Shown here: piece after piece, positions 15,418 through 25,696 of the stretch | Layout: the number at the start of each line of letters is the position of its first letter | How positions within the stretch are numbered: the first letter of the stretch is position 1 | Origin: Variovorax sp. 54 | GTDB taxonomy: Bacteria > Pseudomonadota > Gammaproteobacteria > Burkholderiales > Burkholderiaceae_C | Length of the DNA stretch: 64,000 nt | Assembly (NCBI RefSeq): GCF_002754375.1 | Contig: NZ_PEFF01000001.1 | Location: 2,108,001-2,172,000 of the forward strand | Direction of reading: 5' to 3' | The notes under the pieces: generated by a model | Told to the model about the DNA's origin: nothing | What the model saw: the letters and a program-made list of their open reading frames with translations, nothing else | The model's database searches: none | Translations under genes and position numbers: made by a program

Positions 15418-18400
15418 TCAGGCCACTTGTTCGCCGCCCGCCTTGCGCCCCATCAGCCTTGCGGCCATGCGCTTCACCAGCAGGTAGAACAGCGGCACGA
15501 AGAAGATGCCCAGCGCCGTCGCCGCGAGCACGCCACCGAACACGCCGGTGCCGATCGCGGTCTGGCTGCCCGAGCCCGCGCCGGTGGCAAGTGCCAGCGG
15601 AATCACGCCCGCCAGGAAGGCCAGCGACGTCATCAGGATGGGCCGCAACCGCAGGCGCGCGCCTTCGGCCACGGCTTCGAGCAGCGGCACGCCACGGCGC
15701 AACGCGGCTTCCGCGAACTCGATGATCAGGATCGCGTTCTTGGCCGACAGGCCGATGGTCGCGAGCAGGCCGACCTGGAAGTAGATGTCGTTCGACAACC
15801 CGCGCAACGCCGCCGCGATCACCGCGCCGAGCACGCCCAGCGGAATCACCAGCATCACAGAGACCGGCACCGACCAGCTCTCGTACAGCGCCGCCAGGCA
15901 CAGGAACACCACGAGGATCGACAACGCGAACAGCAGCGGTGCCTGCCCGCCCGACAGCCGCTCCTGGTACGACAGGCCACTCCAGGCCTGGCCCGTGCCG
16001 CGCTGCTGCTTCGCGAGGCTCTCGATGGCCGCCATGGCCGTGCCCGAGCTAATGCCCTGCGCGGCCGCGCCCTGGATCTGCACCGCGGGCAGGCCGTTGT
16101 AGCGCTCCAGCTGCGACGCGCCCTGCGACCAGTGCGTGGTCGCAAAGGCCGAGAACGGCGTCATCGCACCCGTGCTGCCGCGCACGAACCACTGGCTGAT
16201 GTCGTCCGGTGCCGAACGGTACGGCGCATCGGCCTGCACGTACACGCGCTTCACGCGGCCACGGTCGATGAAGTCGTTCACGTAGCTGCCGCCCCAGGCG
16301 ATGCCCAGCGTGGTGTTCACGTCGTCCAGCGACAGCCGCAGGGCCGAGGCCTTCAGCTGGTCGATGTCGACCTGCAGCTGCGGCGTGCCGGCCACGCTGT
16401 TGGCGCGCACCGACTGCAGGCGCTTGTCCTTGTTGGCCTCGCGCACCAGTGTTTCGCGCGCCTGCAACAGCCGCTCGGCGCCCATGCCCGAGGTGTCCTG
16501 CAGCCAGAACTCGAAGCCGTTCGATTCGCCCAGCCCTTCGATGGGCGGCGGCACCATGCCGAAGACCTCGGCGTCGCGCTGCTGCCTGGCCAGCGCCTTG
16601 CCGGCGCGCTCGACGATGGCGTGCGCGCGCTTGTCGGCACTGGCGCGTTCGGACCAGTCCTTCAGCGAGACGAACGCCATGCCCATGTTCTGCCCCGAGC
16701 CGCTGTAGCTCCAGCCGGTGAGCGTGAAGATGGTGTCGGTCGTGTCCTTCTCGGTTTCGAGAAAGTGCTTTTCGATGGCGCGGTTCACTTCGTCGGTGCG
16801 GCCCGCCGTGGCGCCGGCCGGCAGCGTCGCGATCACCATCACGCTGCCCTGGTCCTCTTCCGGCAGGAAGCCGCCGGGCAGGCTCAGGTACAGCAGGCCC
16901 ATGCCGGCCACGATGGCGACGTACACGGCCGTGAAGCGCAGCGGCTTGCGCAGGATGCGGCCCAGCACGCTCACGTAGCGGCCCTGCGCTGCGTCGAAGC
17001 GGCGGTTGAACGCGCCCAGGAAGCCACGCGTGCGCGGTGGCACGCCGGGCTTCAGGAAGCGCGCGCACAGCGCCGGAATGAGCACGATGGCCACCACCAC
17101 CGACAGCGCCATCGACGCAATGATGGTCACCGAGAACTGCCGGTAGATCACGCCCACCGAGCCCCCGAAGAAGGCCATGGGCAGGAACACCGCCGACACC
17201 ACCACCGCGATGCCGACGAGTGCGCCGGTGATCTCTTTCATCGACTTGATGGTGGCCGCCTTCGCATCGAGCCCCTCTTCGTGCATGACGCGCTCGACGT
17301 TCTCCACCACCACGATGGCGTCGTCCACCAGCAGGCCGATGGCCAGCACCATGCCGAACAGCGTGAGCACGTTGATCGAATAGCCAAAGGCCGCCAGCAC
17401 GCCGAAGGTGCCCAACAGCACCACCGGCACGGTGATCGCGGGGATCACCGTGGCGCGCCAGTTCTGCAAGAAGAGGAACATCACGACCACCACCAGCGCG
17501 ATGGCCTCCAGCAGCGTCCGGATGACCGACTTGATGGAGATCTTGACGAAGCGCGTGGTGTCTTCCGCGTAGGCCACGCGCAGGCCGGCGGGCAGCGAGC
17601 GCTCGAGCTCGGCGATGCGCGCCTTCACCGCACTGGCGGTGGTCAGCGCGTTGGCGCCGGGCGCCAGCATCACGGCCGAGCCCGCGGCCGGGTGGCCGTT
17701 CAGGCGCGTGGTCTCGGCATACGACTCGCTGCCGATTTCCACGCGTGCCACGTCGCCCAGCCGCACCACGGCACCATCGGCCTGGGTCTTGAGCACGATG
17801 CCCTTGAACTGATCGGGCGTCTGCAGCCGCGAGAGCGCAGTGACGGTGGCGTTGAGGTGCTGTGTCGGCGCCGACGGCCGCGCGCCGATCTCGCCCACCG
17901 ACACCTGCGTGTTCTGCGCGGCAATGGCGGCCGTCACGTCGGACGGCATCAGCTGGTAGCTGGCCAGCCGGTGCGGGTCGAGCCAGATGCGCATGGCGTA
18001 CGCCGCGCCGAAGGCCTGCACCGAGCCCACGCCGTCGACGCGGCTGATGGGGTCGCGCAGGTTGCTGGCCATCCAGTCGGCGATGTCGGTGTCGGTGCGC
18101 TGGCCGGTCTCGTCGTAGAGCGCCACGATCAGCAGGAAGTTGTTCTGCGACTTGGCGACCGTCACGCCCTGCTGCTGCACCGCCTGCGGCAGCCGGCTGG
18201 TGGCCTGGCTGACCTTGTTCTGCACCTGCACCTGCGCGGTGTCGGGGTCGATGCCCTGGCGGAAGGTGACGTTGATCTCGGTGTAGCCGGCCGAGCTGCT
18301 CGTCGACTTGAAGTACATCAGGCCGTCGATGCCCTTGAGCTGCTGCTCGAGCACCTGCGTCACGCTGTTTTCCACCGCCTGCGCCGAGGCGCCGGGGTAG

Positions 18401-18546
18401 TTGGCGGACACCACCACGGTGGGCGGCGCGATGTCCGGGTACTGCGACACCGGCAGCGTGCGAATGGCCACGCCGCCGGCCAGCATGATGAGGATGGCAA
18501 TGACCCAGGCGAAGACAGGCCGCTGGATGAAGAAATTGGCGATCAC
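15418..18546 (-). CDS. RND efflux pump inner-membrane transporter (HAE1 family)
   Basis: About 1042 residues from a GTG at 18546 (VIANFFIQRPVFAWV), the usual start of AcrB/MexB-type proteins. A longer frame from 18585 would overlap the upstream gene. Family marks include IRTLPVSQYP, FFKST-like porter motifs, GLLVDDAIVVVENVER in TM4 with the paired Asp of the proton relay, and LPGGFLPEEDQGS in the second half. The two-fold repeated 12-helix architecture and length are normal. It exports drugs or other amphiphiles using proton motive force, with the periplasmic adaptor encoded 19 bp upstream. No outer-membrane channel gene follows; a tRNA does. Confidence 0.95.
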   Translation of the reverse strand: MIANFFIQRPVFAWVIAILIMLAGGVAIRTLPVSQYPDIAPPTVVVSANYPGASAQAVENSVTQVLEQQLKGIDGLMYFKSTSSSAGYTEINVTFRQGIDPDTAQVQVQNKVSQATSRLPQAVQQQGVTVAKSQNNFLLIVALYDETGQRTDTDIADWMASNLRDPISRVDGVGSVQAFGAAYAMRIWLDPHRLASYQLMPSDVTAAIAAQNTQVSVGEIGARPSAPTQHLNATVTALSRLQTPDQFKGIVLKTQADGAVVRLGDVARVEIGSESYAETTRLNGHPAAGSAVMLAPGANALTTASAVKARIAELERSLPAGLRVAYAEDTTRFVKISIKSVIRTLLEAIALVVVVMFLFLQNWRATVIPAITVPVVLLGTFGVLAAFGYSINVLTLFGMVLAIGLLVDDAIVVVENVERVMHEEGLDAKAATIKSMKEITGALVGIAVVVSAVFLPMAFFGGSVGVIYRQFSVTIIASMALSVVVAIVLIPALCARFLKPGVPPRTRGFLGAFNRRFDAAQGRYVSVLGRILRKPLRFTAVYVAIVAGMGLLYLSLPGGFLPEEDQGSVMVIATLPAGATAGRTDEVNRAIEKHFLETEKDTTDTIFTLTGWSYSGSGQNMGMAFVSLKDWSERASADKRAHAIVERAGKALARQQRDAEVFGMVPPPIEGLGESNGFEFWLQDTSGMGAERLLQARETLVREANKDKRLQSVRANSVAGTPQLQVDIDQLKASALRLSLDDVNTTLGIAWGGSYVNDFIDRGRVKRVYVQADAPYRSAPDDISQWFVRGSTGAMTPFSAFATTHWSQGASQLERYNGLPAVQIQGAAAQGISSGTAMAAIESLAKQQRGTGQAWSGLSYQERLSGGQAPLLFALSILVVFLCLAALYESWSVPVSVMLVIPLGVLGAVIAAALRGLSNDIYFQVGLLATIGLSAKNAILIIEFAEAALRRGVPLLEAVAEGARLRLRPILMTSLAFLAGVIPLALATGAGSGSQTAIGTGVFGGVLAATALGIFFVPLFYLLVKRMAARLMGRKAGGEQVA

Positions 18547-18565
18547 GGGAGGTTCTTGTCGTTTC

Positions 18566-19711
18566 TTAATCGGCGGGCGATGCACCCGCCGTGGACACCG
18601 GCACCGGCTTCACTTTTTCGCCGGGGCGCGCGCGCTGCAGGCCGTCGACCACGAGGCGGTCGCCTTCGCGCAGGCCCTGGGTCACGACCCAGTGCTCGCC
18701 CTCGCTGCTGCGCACTTCGAGCGCGCGCAGCTCGACCTTGTTGTCGGCCCCCACAACCAGCGCGGTCGGTTCGCCCTTTTCGTTGCGCGCCACGCCGCGC
18801 TGCGGCGCCAGGATGGCCCGGCGCTCGACGCCGGACTCGACCTGCGCACGCACGTACATGCCGGGCAGCAGCAGCCCTTGCGGGTTCGGAAATTCCGCGC
18901 GCAATGTGACCGAGCCGGTGGCCGCGTCGACACTCACTTCGGAGAACTTCAGCGTGCCGGCGTGCGGGTACGGCAGGCCGTCTTCCATGCGCAGGCTGAC
19001 CTTGGTGCTGGCCGGCGCCATGTCGCCCGAGATGAAGCGGCGCTTGAGCTTCGTCAGCTCCAGGCTCGACTGCACGACATCGACATAGATCGGGTCGAGC
19101 CGCTGGATCGTGGCCAGCGCCATCGCCTGGCCCGGCGCCACGAGCGCGCCTTCGGTCACGCCCGAGCGGCCGATGCGCCCCGCGATGGGCGCGGTGATGC
19201 GCGTGAAGTCGAGGTTGATGCGCGCCGCCTTCACGGCCGCTTGCGCGGCCTTCACGCCGGCTTGCGCCTGCACCAGCGCGGCCTGCGCCTCTTCGTGCTC
19301 CTGCCGGCTCACGGCGTTGGCCTTGACCAGTTCGCCGAAGCGATCGGCCTTGCCGCGCAGGCTGGCGATGGTGGCCTGCGAGGTCGCCAACGCGGCCTGC
19401 GCCTGCTCGTGCGCGGCCTCGAACGGGCCGGGCTCGATCTCGTACAGCACCTGGCCCGCGCGGACCATGCCGCCTTCTTCGAACAGCCGCTTGCGCACGA
19501 TGCCATTGACCTGCGGCCGCACCTCGGAGACGCGGTAGGCGGCCGTGCGGCCCGAGAGCTCGGTGCGCACGGCCACATCGCCGGCACGCAGAGTCACCAC
19601 ACCGACTTCAGGCGGCGCGTCATCGGTGGTGGAGGCCTGCTTGGCGCCGCATGCAGCGAGCGCGAGCAGGGACATCGGAAGCAGAAGCTTGAAAAGCGGG
19701 GTCATGGCCAT
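18566..19711 (-). CDS. RND efflux periplasmic adaptor (lipoprotein)
   Basis: 381 residues from the ATG at 19711 (MAMTPLFKLL); an ATG at 19705 is equally possible. A signal peptide ends in a lipobox (LALAAC, Cys21), as in AcrA and MexA. The barrel-sandwich motif VRPQVNGIVRKRLFEEGG, a long coiled-coil hairpin (about 95-165) and a matching second lipoyl half (FTRITAPIAGRIG) follow. It links the inner-membrane pump to an outer-membrane channel. It is the first gene of the two-gene operon; two small inverted repeats lie upstream. Confidence 0.95.
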   Translation of the reverse strand: MAMTPLFKLLLPMSLLALAACGAKQASTTDDAPPEVGVVTLRAGDVAVRTELSGRTAAYRVSEVRPQVNGIVRKRLFEEGGMVRAGQVLYEIEPGPFEAAHEQAQAALATSQATIASLRGKADRFGELVKANAVSRQEHEEAQAALVQAQAGVKAAQAAVKAARINLDFTRITAPIAGRIGRSGVTEGALVAPGQAMALATIQRLDPIYVDVVQSSLELTKLKRRFISGDMAPASTKVSLRMEDGLPYPHAGTLKFSEVSVDAATGSVTLRAEFPNPQGLLLPGMYVRAQVESGVERRAILAPQRGVARNEKGEPTALVVGADNKVELRALEVRSSEGEHWVVTQGLREGDRLVVDGLQRARPGEKVKPVPVSTAGASPAD

Positions 19712-19765
19712 CGGGAATCGCGGTGCGGTACGACGCGCACGGGGGATCGCCCGGCTGGTTACATT

Positions 19766-19808
19766 TGCACCCAAATGGTGCATTCTGCCTTCGATGTTGC
19801 GTTGCAAC
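19766..19808 (-). promoter_or_regulatory. Two candidate operator palindromes upstream of the RND operon
   Basis: TGCACC (19766-19771) pairs with GGTGCA (19777-19782) over a 5-base spacer, and GTTGC (19796-19800) pairs with GCAAC (19804-19808) over 3 bases. Both lie 55-100 bp upstream of the adaptor start. No TetR- or MarR-type regulator gene is adjacent. These are short arms, so they are only candidates. Confidence 0.35.
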
Positions 19809-19881
19809 CTGAAGGAATCCTGTGTTTCCCGTAGGTGAAATCGGCGGCGGCCGCGGGCCCCGCTCGCGCCCTTGCAGCAGC

Positions 19882-19909
19882 AAAGAAAAAGGCCGCGCAG
19901 TGCGGCCTT
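19882..19909 (-). terminator. Intrinsic terminator of the tRNA(CAT) gene
   Basis: AAGGCCGC (19889-19896) pairs with GCGGCCTT (19902-19909) over 5 bases. The A-rich stretch at 19882-19890 is a T-rich run on the minus strand. It is directly 3' of the tRNA at 19940. Confidence 0.8.
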
Positions 19910-19939
19910 CGTCGGAGTGTCTACAGAGGGGGAATGTGG

Positions 19940-20016
<77 letters not shown>

Positions 20017-20051
20017 ACGCGGGCCCGATTCTATGCGCCGCGCGCGGCCAT

Positions 20052-21059
20052 CTACTTGCGGTAGCTCAGCGCGTTGCTCACCAGCCGCGACGTGATGTCG
20101 ACGATCTGGATCATGCGGTCGTACGGCATGCGGGTCGGACCGATCACGCCCAGCGTGCCGACCACCTGGCCGTCGACCTCGTAATTGGCGCTGACGATCG
20201 ACAGCTCTTCGAAGGGCACGACCTGGCTTTCGCCGCCGATGAAGATGCGCACGCCCTCGGCCTTGCTCGACACGTCGAGCAGCCGCATCAGTTGCGCCTT
20301 CTCCTCGAAGAGATCAAAGGCGCGCCGCAGCTGCCCCATGTCGCTGGAAAAGTCGGTCACCGACAGCAGGTTGCGCTCGCCGGAGATCACGACGTCGTCG
20401 GCCTTGGCATCGGTGAGCACTTCGGAGCTGACCTGCACCGCGGCCTGCATCAGCGCGGCGATTTCTCCGCGCAGCTTCTCGACCTCGGACTGCAGCCGGT
20501 CGCGCACCTGCTCGATCGTCAGGCCCGCGAAATGCGCGTTGATGTAGTTCGAGGCCTCGACCAGTTGCGACTGCGAGTAGTCGGACTCGGGGAAGATCAC
20601 GCGGTTCTGCACGTCGCCGTCGGGCGACACGATGATCACCAGCAGCCGCCGCTCCGACAGGCGCAAAAATTCGATCTGCTTGAACACCGAGGCACGCCGC
20701 GGCGCCATCACGACGCCGACGAACTGCGACAGGTTCGACAGCAGGTGGGCGGCGTTGGCGATCACCTTCTGCGGCTGGTCGGCCGCCAGGCTCGGCGCGC
20801 TCATCTGCTCGCGCTGGGCGGTCAGCATGGTGTCGACGAAGAGCCGGTAGCCGCGCGTGGTCGGCACGCGTCCGGCCGAGGTGTGGGGGCTTGCAATGAG
20901 CCCCAGCGCCTCGAGGTCGGACATGACGTTGCGGATGGTCGCGGGCGAGAGATCCAGCCCCGCCGAACGCGAGAGCGTGCGTGATCCGACGGGTTGCCCA
21001 TCGGCGATGTAACGCTCGACCAGCGTCTTCAAAAGCAACTTGGCACGGTCGTCCAGCAT
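20052..21059 (-). CDS. hrcA: Heat-inducible transcriptional repressor HrcA
   Basis: 335 residues. N-terminal winged helix: [23 protein letters not shown]..., then [14 protein letters not shown], both diagnostic. A GAF-like and an inserted dimerisation domain follow, with the C-terminal conserved [13 protein letters not shown]. HrcA binds CIRCE elements and represses chaperone genes; its folding needs GroEL. I see no CIRCE sequence (TTAGCACTC, 9 bases, GAGTGCTAA) in this window, so the targets are elsewhere. The gene is divergent from nadK with only 31 bp between starts. Confidence 0.97.
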   Translation of the reverse strand: MLDDRAKLLLKTLVERYIADGQPVGSRTLSRSAGLDLSPATIRNVMSDLEALGLIASPHTSAGRVPTTRGYRLFVDTMLTAQREQMSAPSLAADQPQKVIANAAHLLSNLSQFVGVVMAPRRASVFKQIEFLRLSERRLLVIIVSPDGDVQNRVIFPESDYSQSQLVEASNYINAHFAGLTIEQVRDRLQSEVEKLRGEIAALMQAAVQVSSEVLTDAKADDVVISGERNLLSVTDFSSDMGQLRRAFDLFEEKAQLMRLLDVSSKAEGVRIFIGGESQVVPFEELSIVSANYEVDGQVVGTLGVIGPTRMPYDRMIQIVDITSRLVSNALSYRK

Positions 21060-21090
21060 TGCAAGATTTTAGTGTTGTAATTTGTTAGCT

Positions 21091-21996
21091 ATGACCTCTC
21101 GCTTTCGTCACGTCGCCCTGATCGGCAAATACCAGGCTTCCGGCGCCCGGGCGCAAGCCGATGCGCGCGACGGCGTGATGGAGGGCATTGGCGCCTTCCT
21201 CGAATCGCAGGGTTGCACGGTGTTCGTGGAGCGTTCGTCCTGCGAGGACACCGATGCCCCGCCGCACCCGCGCTACCAGGCGCTGTCGGTCGAAGAAATC
21301 GGCCAGCGCTGCGACCTCGGCCTCGTGGTCGGCGGTGACGGCACCATGCTCGGCATTGGCCGGCAGCTCGCGTGCTACGGCATCCCGCTGATCGGCATCA
21401 ACCGCGGCCGGCTCGGCTTCATCACCGACATTCCGCTGGACAACTACCAGGCCACGCTGATCCCGATGCTGGCCGGCGAATACGAAGAAGACCACCGCAG
21501 CCTGATGCACGCGCAGGTGATCCGCGACGAGGCCGTGGTGTTCGACGCGCTCGCGATGAACGACGTGGTAGTCAACCGCGGCGCCACCTCGGGCATGGTC
21601 GAGATGCGCGTGTCGGTGGGCCGCCATTTCGTGGCCAACCAGCGCGCCGACGGGTTGATCATCGCGTCGCCCACGGGTTCGACGGCCTATGCGCTGTCGG
21701 CCGGCGGGCCGCTGCTGCATCCGGCGGTGCCGGGCTGGGTGATGGTGCCGATCGCGCCGCACACGCTGTCGAACCGCCCCGTGCTGCTGCCCGACGCCGA
21801 CGAGATCGTGATCGAGCTGGTGAGCGGGCGCGACGCCAGCGCCAATTTCGACATGCAGTCGCTCGCCTCGCTCGCCATCGGCGACCGCGTGGTGGTGCGC
21901 CGCTCCGATTTCCGGGTGCGCTTCCTGCACCCGCGCGGCTGGAGCTACTTCGACACGCTGCGCAAGAAACTCCATTGGAACGAAGGGGGCTCCTGA
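21091..21996 (+). CDS. nadK: NAD kinase
   Basis: 301 residues from the ATG at 21091 ([10 protein letters not shown]); a TTG three codons upstream is less likely. The Asp of GGDG (81-84, in [10 protein letters not shown]) is the catalytic base. NDVVVNRG and [15 protein letters not shown] are conserved. It makes NADP from NAD and ATP. It is followed by recN 37 bp downstream, and the arrangement hrcA/nadK–recN is common in betaproteobacteria. Confidence 0.97.
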   Translation: MTSRFRHVALIGKYQASGARAQADARDGVMEGIGAFLESQGCTVFVERSSCEDTDAPPHPRYQALSVEEIGQRCDLGLVVGGDGTMLGIGRQLACYGIPLIGINRGRLGFITDIPLDNYQATLIPMLAGEYEEDHRSLMHAQVIRDEAVVFDALAMNDVVVNRGATSGMVEMRVSVGRHFVANQRADGLIIASPTGSTAYALSAGGPLLHPAVPGWVMVPIAPHTLSNRPVLLPDADEIVIELVSGRDASANFDMQSLASLAIGDRVVVRRSDFRVRFLHPRGWSYFDTLRKKLHWNEGGS

Positions 21997-22033
21997 ATGA
22001 AGGACCACGCCTCCCGCTTGAGGACAAACTGAG

Positions 22034-23716
22034 ATGGCTTTGCGACGCATCGCACTGCGCGACTTCGTGATCGTGCGGTCCCTTGAACTCGATCTGTCGG
22101 CCGGCTTCACGGTGCTGACCGGGGAAACCGGCGCCGGCAAGTCCATCCTGATCGACGCGCTGCAGCTGGCGCTGGGCAACCGCGCCGACGCCGGTGCCGT
22201 GCGCGAAGGCGCCGAGCGGCTCGATGTGAGCGCCGAGTTCGACGCCGACCCGGCCCTGGCCGGCTGGCTCGACGAAGGCGGCTTCGAGGTCGGCGACGGC
22301 CTGCTGCTGCGCCGCACGGTCGACCTGCAGGGACGCAGCCGCGGCTGGATCAACGGCAGCCCCGCCACCGCCACGCAACTGCGCGAACTGGGCGACCGCC
22401 TGCTCGACATCCACGGCCAGCACGCCTGGCAGAGCCTGACCCGACCCGAGGCCGTGCGCGGCCTGCTCGACGCCTACGCGGGCGCGCGCACCGACGCGCT
22501 CGACGCCGCCTGGCACAGCTGGCGGCAGGCGCTCTCGGCGCTTGAGCACGCACGCTCGGCGCAAGACTCGCTGCAACGCGAGCGCGAGCGGCTGCAGTGG
22601 CAGATTTCAGAAGTCGCCAAGCTCGCGCCGGGTGCCGACGAGTGGGACGAACTCTCGGCCCATCATTCGCGCATCTCGAACGCGCAGGCGCTCATCGACG
22701 CGGCCCAGGGCGCGAGCCAGGCGCTCGAAGACGACGACAACGGCGCCCTTGCCGCGCTCACGCGCGCCGCGACGCTGCTGCAGAACTGCGAGCACATCGA
22801 GCCCGAATTCCGCACGCTGGGCGAGGTGTTGGCTTCCTGCGTGGCGCAGGCCTCGGACGCGGCCCATTCGCTGCACGGCTACCTGCGCGACGCCGACACC
22901 GACCCCAAAACCCTCGCCGAACTCGACGAGCGCATGGGCCTGTGGATGTCGCTCGCGCGCCGCTACAAGCGCACGCCGGCCGAACTGCCCGTGCTGCTGG
23001 CCGGCTGGCAGGCCGAGCTGCAGGCGCTCGACGCGCAAAGCGACCTCGAAGGCCTGGAACGCGCCGAGCAGAACACCCAGCAGGCCTACATGAAGGAAGC
23101 CAAGGCCCTCGGCAAGATCCGCAAGCAGGCTGCGCCGCGCCTGGCCCAAGCCGTCACGCAGGCGATGCAGGGGCTGGGCATGCAGGGCGGGCGCTTCGAC
23201 GTCGAACTGCAGCCGCTGGTACAGCCCGGCCGTGCCGGCCTCGAAGAAATCTCGTTCCTGGTGGCCGGCCACGCCGGCAGCACGCCGCGTGCCATCGGCA
23301 AGGTGGCCTCGGGCGGTGAGCTCTCGCGCATCGCACTGGCCATCGCCGTGACGACCAGCGAACTGGGCGCCGCGCAGACGCTGATCTTCGACGAGGTCGA
23401 TGCAGGCGTCGGCGGTGCCGTCGCCGAGACCGTGGGCCGCCTCATGAAGCAACTCGGCCGCGACCGCCAGGTGCTCGCCGTGACCCATCTTCCGCAAGTA
23501 GCAGCCTGCGCCGACCATCACCTCGTGGTCGCCAAGCGCCAGACGACAACCGCCGGCACGGAAGGCCCGCGCACCGAAAGCGGCGTGTCGCGCCTCGCGG
23601 CCGACGACCGGGCACGCGAAATCGCCCGCATGCTGGGCGGCGAAAAGGTATCGGCCACCTCGCTGGCCCATGCGCGCGAAATGCTCGGCCACAAGACGCC
23701 GGCGACCGCCCCATGA
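22034..23716 (+). CDS. recN: DNA repair protein RecN
   Basis: 560 residues, normal length. Walker A is GETGAGKS (30-37). A central coiled-coil pair spans about 160-370. The ABC signature is in [13 protein letters not shown] and Walker B is [13 protein letters not shown]. It is an SMC-like ATPase that acts at double-strand breaks. No LexA box was identified upstream. It overlaps rapZ by four bases (ATGA at 23713). Confidence 0.96.
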   Translation: MALRRIALRDFVIVRSLELDLSAGFTVLTGETGAGKSILIDALQLALGNRADAGAVREGAERLDVSAEFDADPALAGWLDEGGFEVGDGLLLRRTVDLQGRSRGWINGSPATATQLRELGDRLLDIHGQHAWQSLTRPEAVRGLLDAYAGARTDALDAAWHSWRQALSALEHARSAQDSLQRERERLQWQISEVAKLAPGADEWDELSAHHSRISNAQALIDAAQGASQALEDDDNGALAALTRAATLLQNCEHIEPEFRTLGEVLASCVAQASDAAHSLHGYLRDADTDPKTLAELDERMGLWMSLARRYKRTPAELPVLLAGWQAELQALDAQSDLEGLERAEQNTQQAYMKEAKALGKIRKQAAPRLAQAVTQAMQGLGMQGGRFDVELQPLVQPGRAGLEEISFLVAGHAGSTPRAIGKVASGGELSRIALAIAVTTSELGAAQTLIFDEVDAGVGGAVAETVGRLMKQLGRDRQVLAVTHLPQVAACADHHLVVAKRQTTTAGTEGPRTESGVSRLAADDRAREIARMLGGEKVSATSLAHAREMLGHKTPATAP

Positions 23717-24594
23717 CGGCCATGAATCTCGACCTCGTCCTCATCACCGGCATGTCGGGCTCCGGCAAGTCGGTGGCGCTGCACGCGCTGGAAGACGCCG
23801 GCTACTACTGCGTCGACAACCTGCCGCCCGAGCTGCTCACCGCTTTCATCGCGCTGCAACACGAGCAGCAAGCCACGCGCGTGGCAATTGCGATGGACGT
23901 GCGCAGCGGCGTGTCGCTGCCGATCGTGCCGCAGCAACTCGAAGCACTGCGCGCCGACGGCGTCTCGCTGCGCTCGCTGTTCCTCGACGCGACCACCGAT
24001 GCGCTGCTGCGTCGCTATTCGGAAACGCGCCGGCGCCACCCGCTCTCGCGCCAGGAAAGCCGCACCGACGTGCCCGAACAGCACCGCGTGCTGGTGCAGG
24101 CCATCGAACTCGAACGCGAACTGCTGGCCGACCTGCGCGACGGCGCCGACGTGATCGACACCAGTCTCATCCGCCCCGCGCAGCTCCAGAGCTACATCAA
24201 GGGGCTGATCTCGGCGCCGCAGAACGCGCTGACGCTGGTGTTCGAGTCGTTCGCCTTCAAGCGCGGCGTGCCGCTGGACGCCGACTACGTGTTCGACGTG
24301 CGCATGCTGCCCAACCCGCACTACGTGCCGGCACTGCGCGCACTGACGGGCCGCGACGAACCGGTGATCGAGTGGCTGCGCGAGCACGACGACGTGGCGC
24401 GCATGTTCGACGACATCGAACAGTTCCTGACGCACTGGCTCGATGCACTGGCGCGCGACCACCGCAGCTACGTGACGGTGGCCATCGGCTGCACCGGCGG
24501 GCAGCACCGGTCGGTGTTCCTGGTCGAGCAGCTGGCGCGCGCTTTCGGTGCCCGCTGGGGCGCACTCAAGCGCCACCGCGAACTCGACGCCTGA
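23713..24594 (+). CDS. rapZ: RNase adapter protein RapZ (nucleotide-binding)
   Basis: 293 residues. Walker A is GMSGSGKS (13-20), then [19 protein letters not shown], both strongly conserved. The C-terminal block contains [17 protein letters not shown], the RapZ signature. In E. coli it binds small RNAs and glucosamine-6-phosphate and directs RNase E to GlmZ. Starts at 23713 or 23722 are both possible. It is the last gene of nadK–recN–rapZ and converges with mutY. Confidence 0.95.
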   Translation: MTAMNLDLVLITGMSGSGKSVALHALEDAGYYCVDNLPPELLTAFIALQHEQQATRVAIAMDVRSGVSLPIVPQQLEALRADGVSLRSLFLDATTDALLRRYSETRRRHPLSRQESRTDVPEQHRVLVQAIELERELLADLRDGADVIDTSLIRPAQLQSYIKGLISAPQNALTLVFESFAFKRGVPLDADYVFDVRMLPNPHYVPALRALTGRDEPVIEWLREHDDVARMFDDIEQFLTHWLDALARDHRSYVTVAIGCTGGQHRSVFLVEQLARAFGARWGALKRHRELDA

Positions 24595-24610
24595 CGACGG
24601 CGAAGGCCGT

Positions 24611-25696
24611 TCAGGCCTCGGCGGCTTCCAGCAGCTTGCGCATCGGAGCGGGCAGCCCCAACCGGCTCCACTCCTGCGCCTCGACCCAGCGCGCGCCCTC
24701 GCCTTGCGGCTGGACGTCTTGGAGCAGCACGGGATGCAGGTGCAGGTCCTTGTGGGTCAGCACGTGCACGAAGGGCGGCAGGTCTTGCGTGTCATGCGCT
24801 GCGCCCGACGGCAAGGCCGCGAGCAGCGCCTCGTGGCTGTCGAACACCGGCAGGCAATGCAGCCCCGCCCAGATGCCCTTGGCCGGTCGCTTCTCCAGCC
24901 ACACGCGCCCTTGGGCATCGCGCGCCAGCAGCACCCACAGCGACTGGGCGCTGCGCTTGAGCTTGCGCGTCTTCACGGGATAGCGCTCGGGTGCGCCCTG
25001 GCGCGAGCCCACGCAGCTGGCATTCACCGGGCAGATCATGCAGCTGGGCTTGCGCGGCAGGCAGACCGTGGCGCCGAGGTCCATCAGGCCCTGCGTGTAG
25101 TGCGCCACCGCCTCGCGCTGGCCTTCTGGCGGCAGCAGCTGCGTGGCGAGGTCCCACAGCGCACGCTCCTGCGCCGACGACGACATGTCGCCGTCGAAGC
25201 CGAGCACGCGCGTCAGCACGCGCTTCACATTGCCGTCGAGGATGGCCACGCGCTCGCCGAAACAGAAGGCCGCAATCGCCGCAGCGGTGGAACGCCCGAT
25301 GCCGGGCAGGGTCACGAGTTCAACAGCGGTGTGCGGAAAGGCACCGCCGAAGCGCGCAACCACCTCCTGCGCGCAGCGGTGCATGTTGCGCGCGCGGCTG
25401 TAGTAGCCCAGCCCGCTCCACAGGCCGAACACCTCGTCCTCGGTGCCGGCAGCCAGCGCCGCCACATCCGGGAAGCGCTCGAGAAAGCGCGCGAAGTAAC
25501 CGAGCACAGTCGTGACCTGGGTCTGCTGGAGCATCACCTCCGACAGCCAGACCCGGTACGGATCGCGCGTGTTCTGCCACGGCAGTTCGCTGCGCCCGTG
25601 GCTGCGCTGCCAGCGCACGATCTGTGCGGCGAAATCGGGGGGCAGCGGCGGAGGTGGGGAGACGGCCGCCCGCGCGGCGGCGCGCTCAGGCCGCAC
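24611..25696 (-). CDS. mutY: A/G-specific adenine DNA glycosylase
   Basis: 361 residues from a GTG at 25696. The Glu in VWLSEVMLQQTQV is the catalytic acid; HhH motif LPGIGRSTAAAI and the Asp in AILDGNVKR follow. The iron-sulfur loop has the exact spacing Cys-x6-Cys-x2-Cys-x5-Cys (CLPRKPSCMICPVNASC). The C-terminal MutT-like domain that reads 8-oxoG starts near residue 235. It removes adenine opposite 8-oxoguanine. Its start lies inside the last 11 bases of the upstream dynamin-like gene, so the two are translated from one message. Confidence 0.96.
   Translation of the reverse strand: MRPERAAARAAVSPPPPLPPDFAAQIVRWQRSHGRSELPWQNTRDPYRVWLSEVMLQQTQVTTVLGYFARFLERFPDVAALAAGTEDEVFGLWSGLGYYSRARNMHRCAQEVVARFGGAFPHTAVELVTLPGIGRSTAAAIAAFCFGERVAILDGNVKRVLTRVLGFDGDMSSSAQERALWDLATQLLPPEGQREAVAHYTQGLMDLGATVCLPRKPSCMICPVNASCVGSRQGAPERYPVKTRKLKRSAQSLWVLLARDAQGRVWLEKRPAKGIWAGLHCLPVFDSHEALLAALPSGAAHDTQDLPPFVHVLTHKDLHLHPVLLQDVQPQGEGARWVEAQEWSRLGLPAPMRKLLEAAEA

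Noticed and set aside
15427..18909. A 1160-codon open frame on the plus strand opposite the RND pump
   Set aside because: It is the antisense shadow of a GC-rich gene with an intact family motif set on the minus strand; its translation is Arg/His/Gly-rich and shows no domain.
21060..21090. Possible CIRCE operator in the hrcA/nadK gap
   Set aside because: Only loosely similar half-sites (TTAG, TTAGC) are present; the 9-bp arms and 9-bp spacer of CIRCE are absent.
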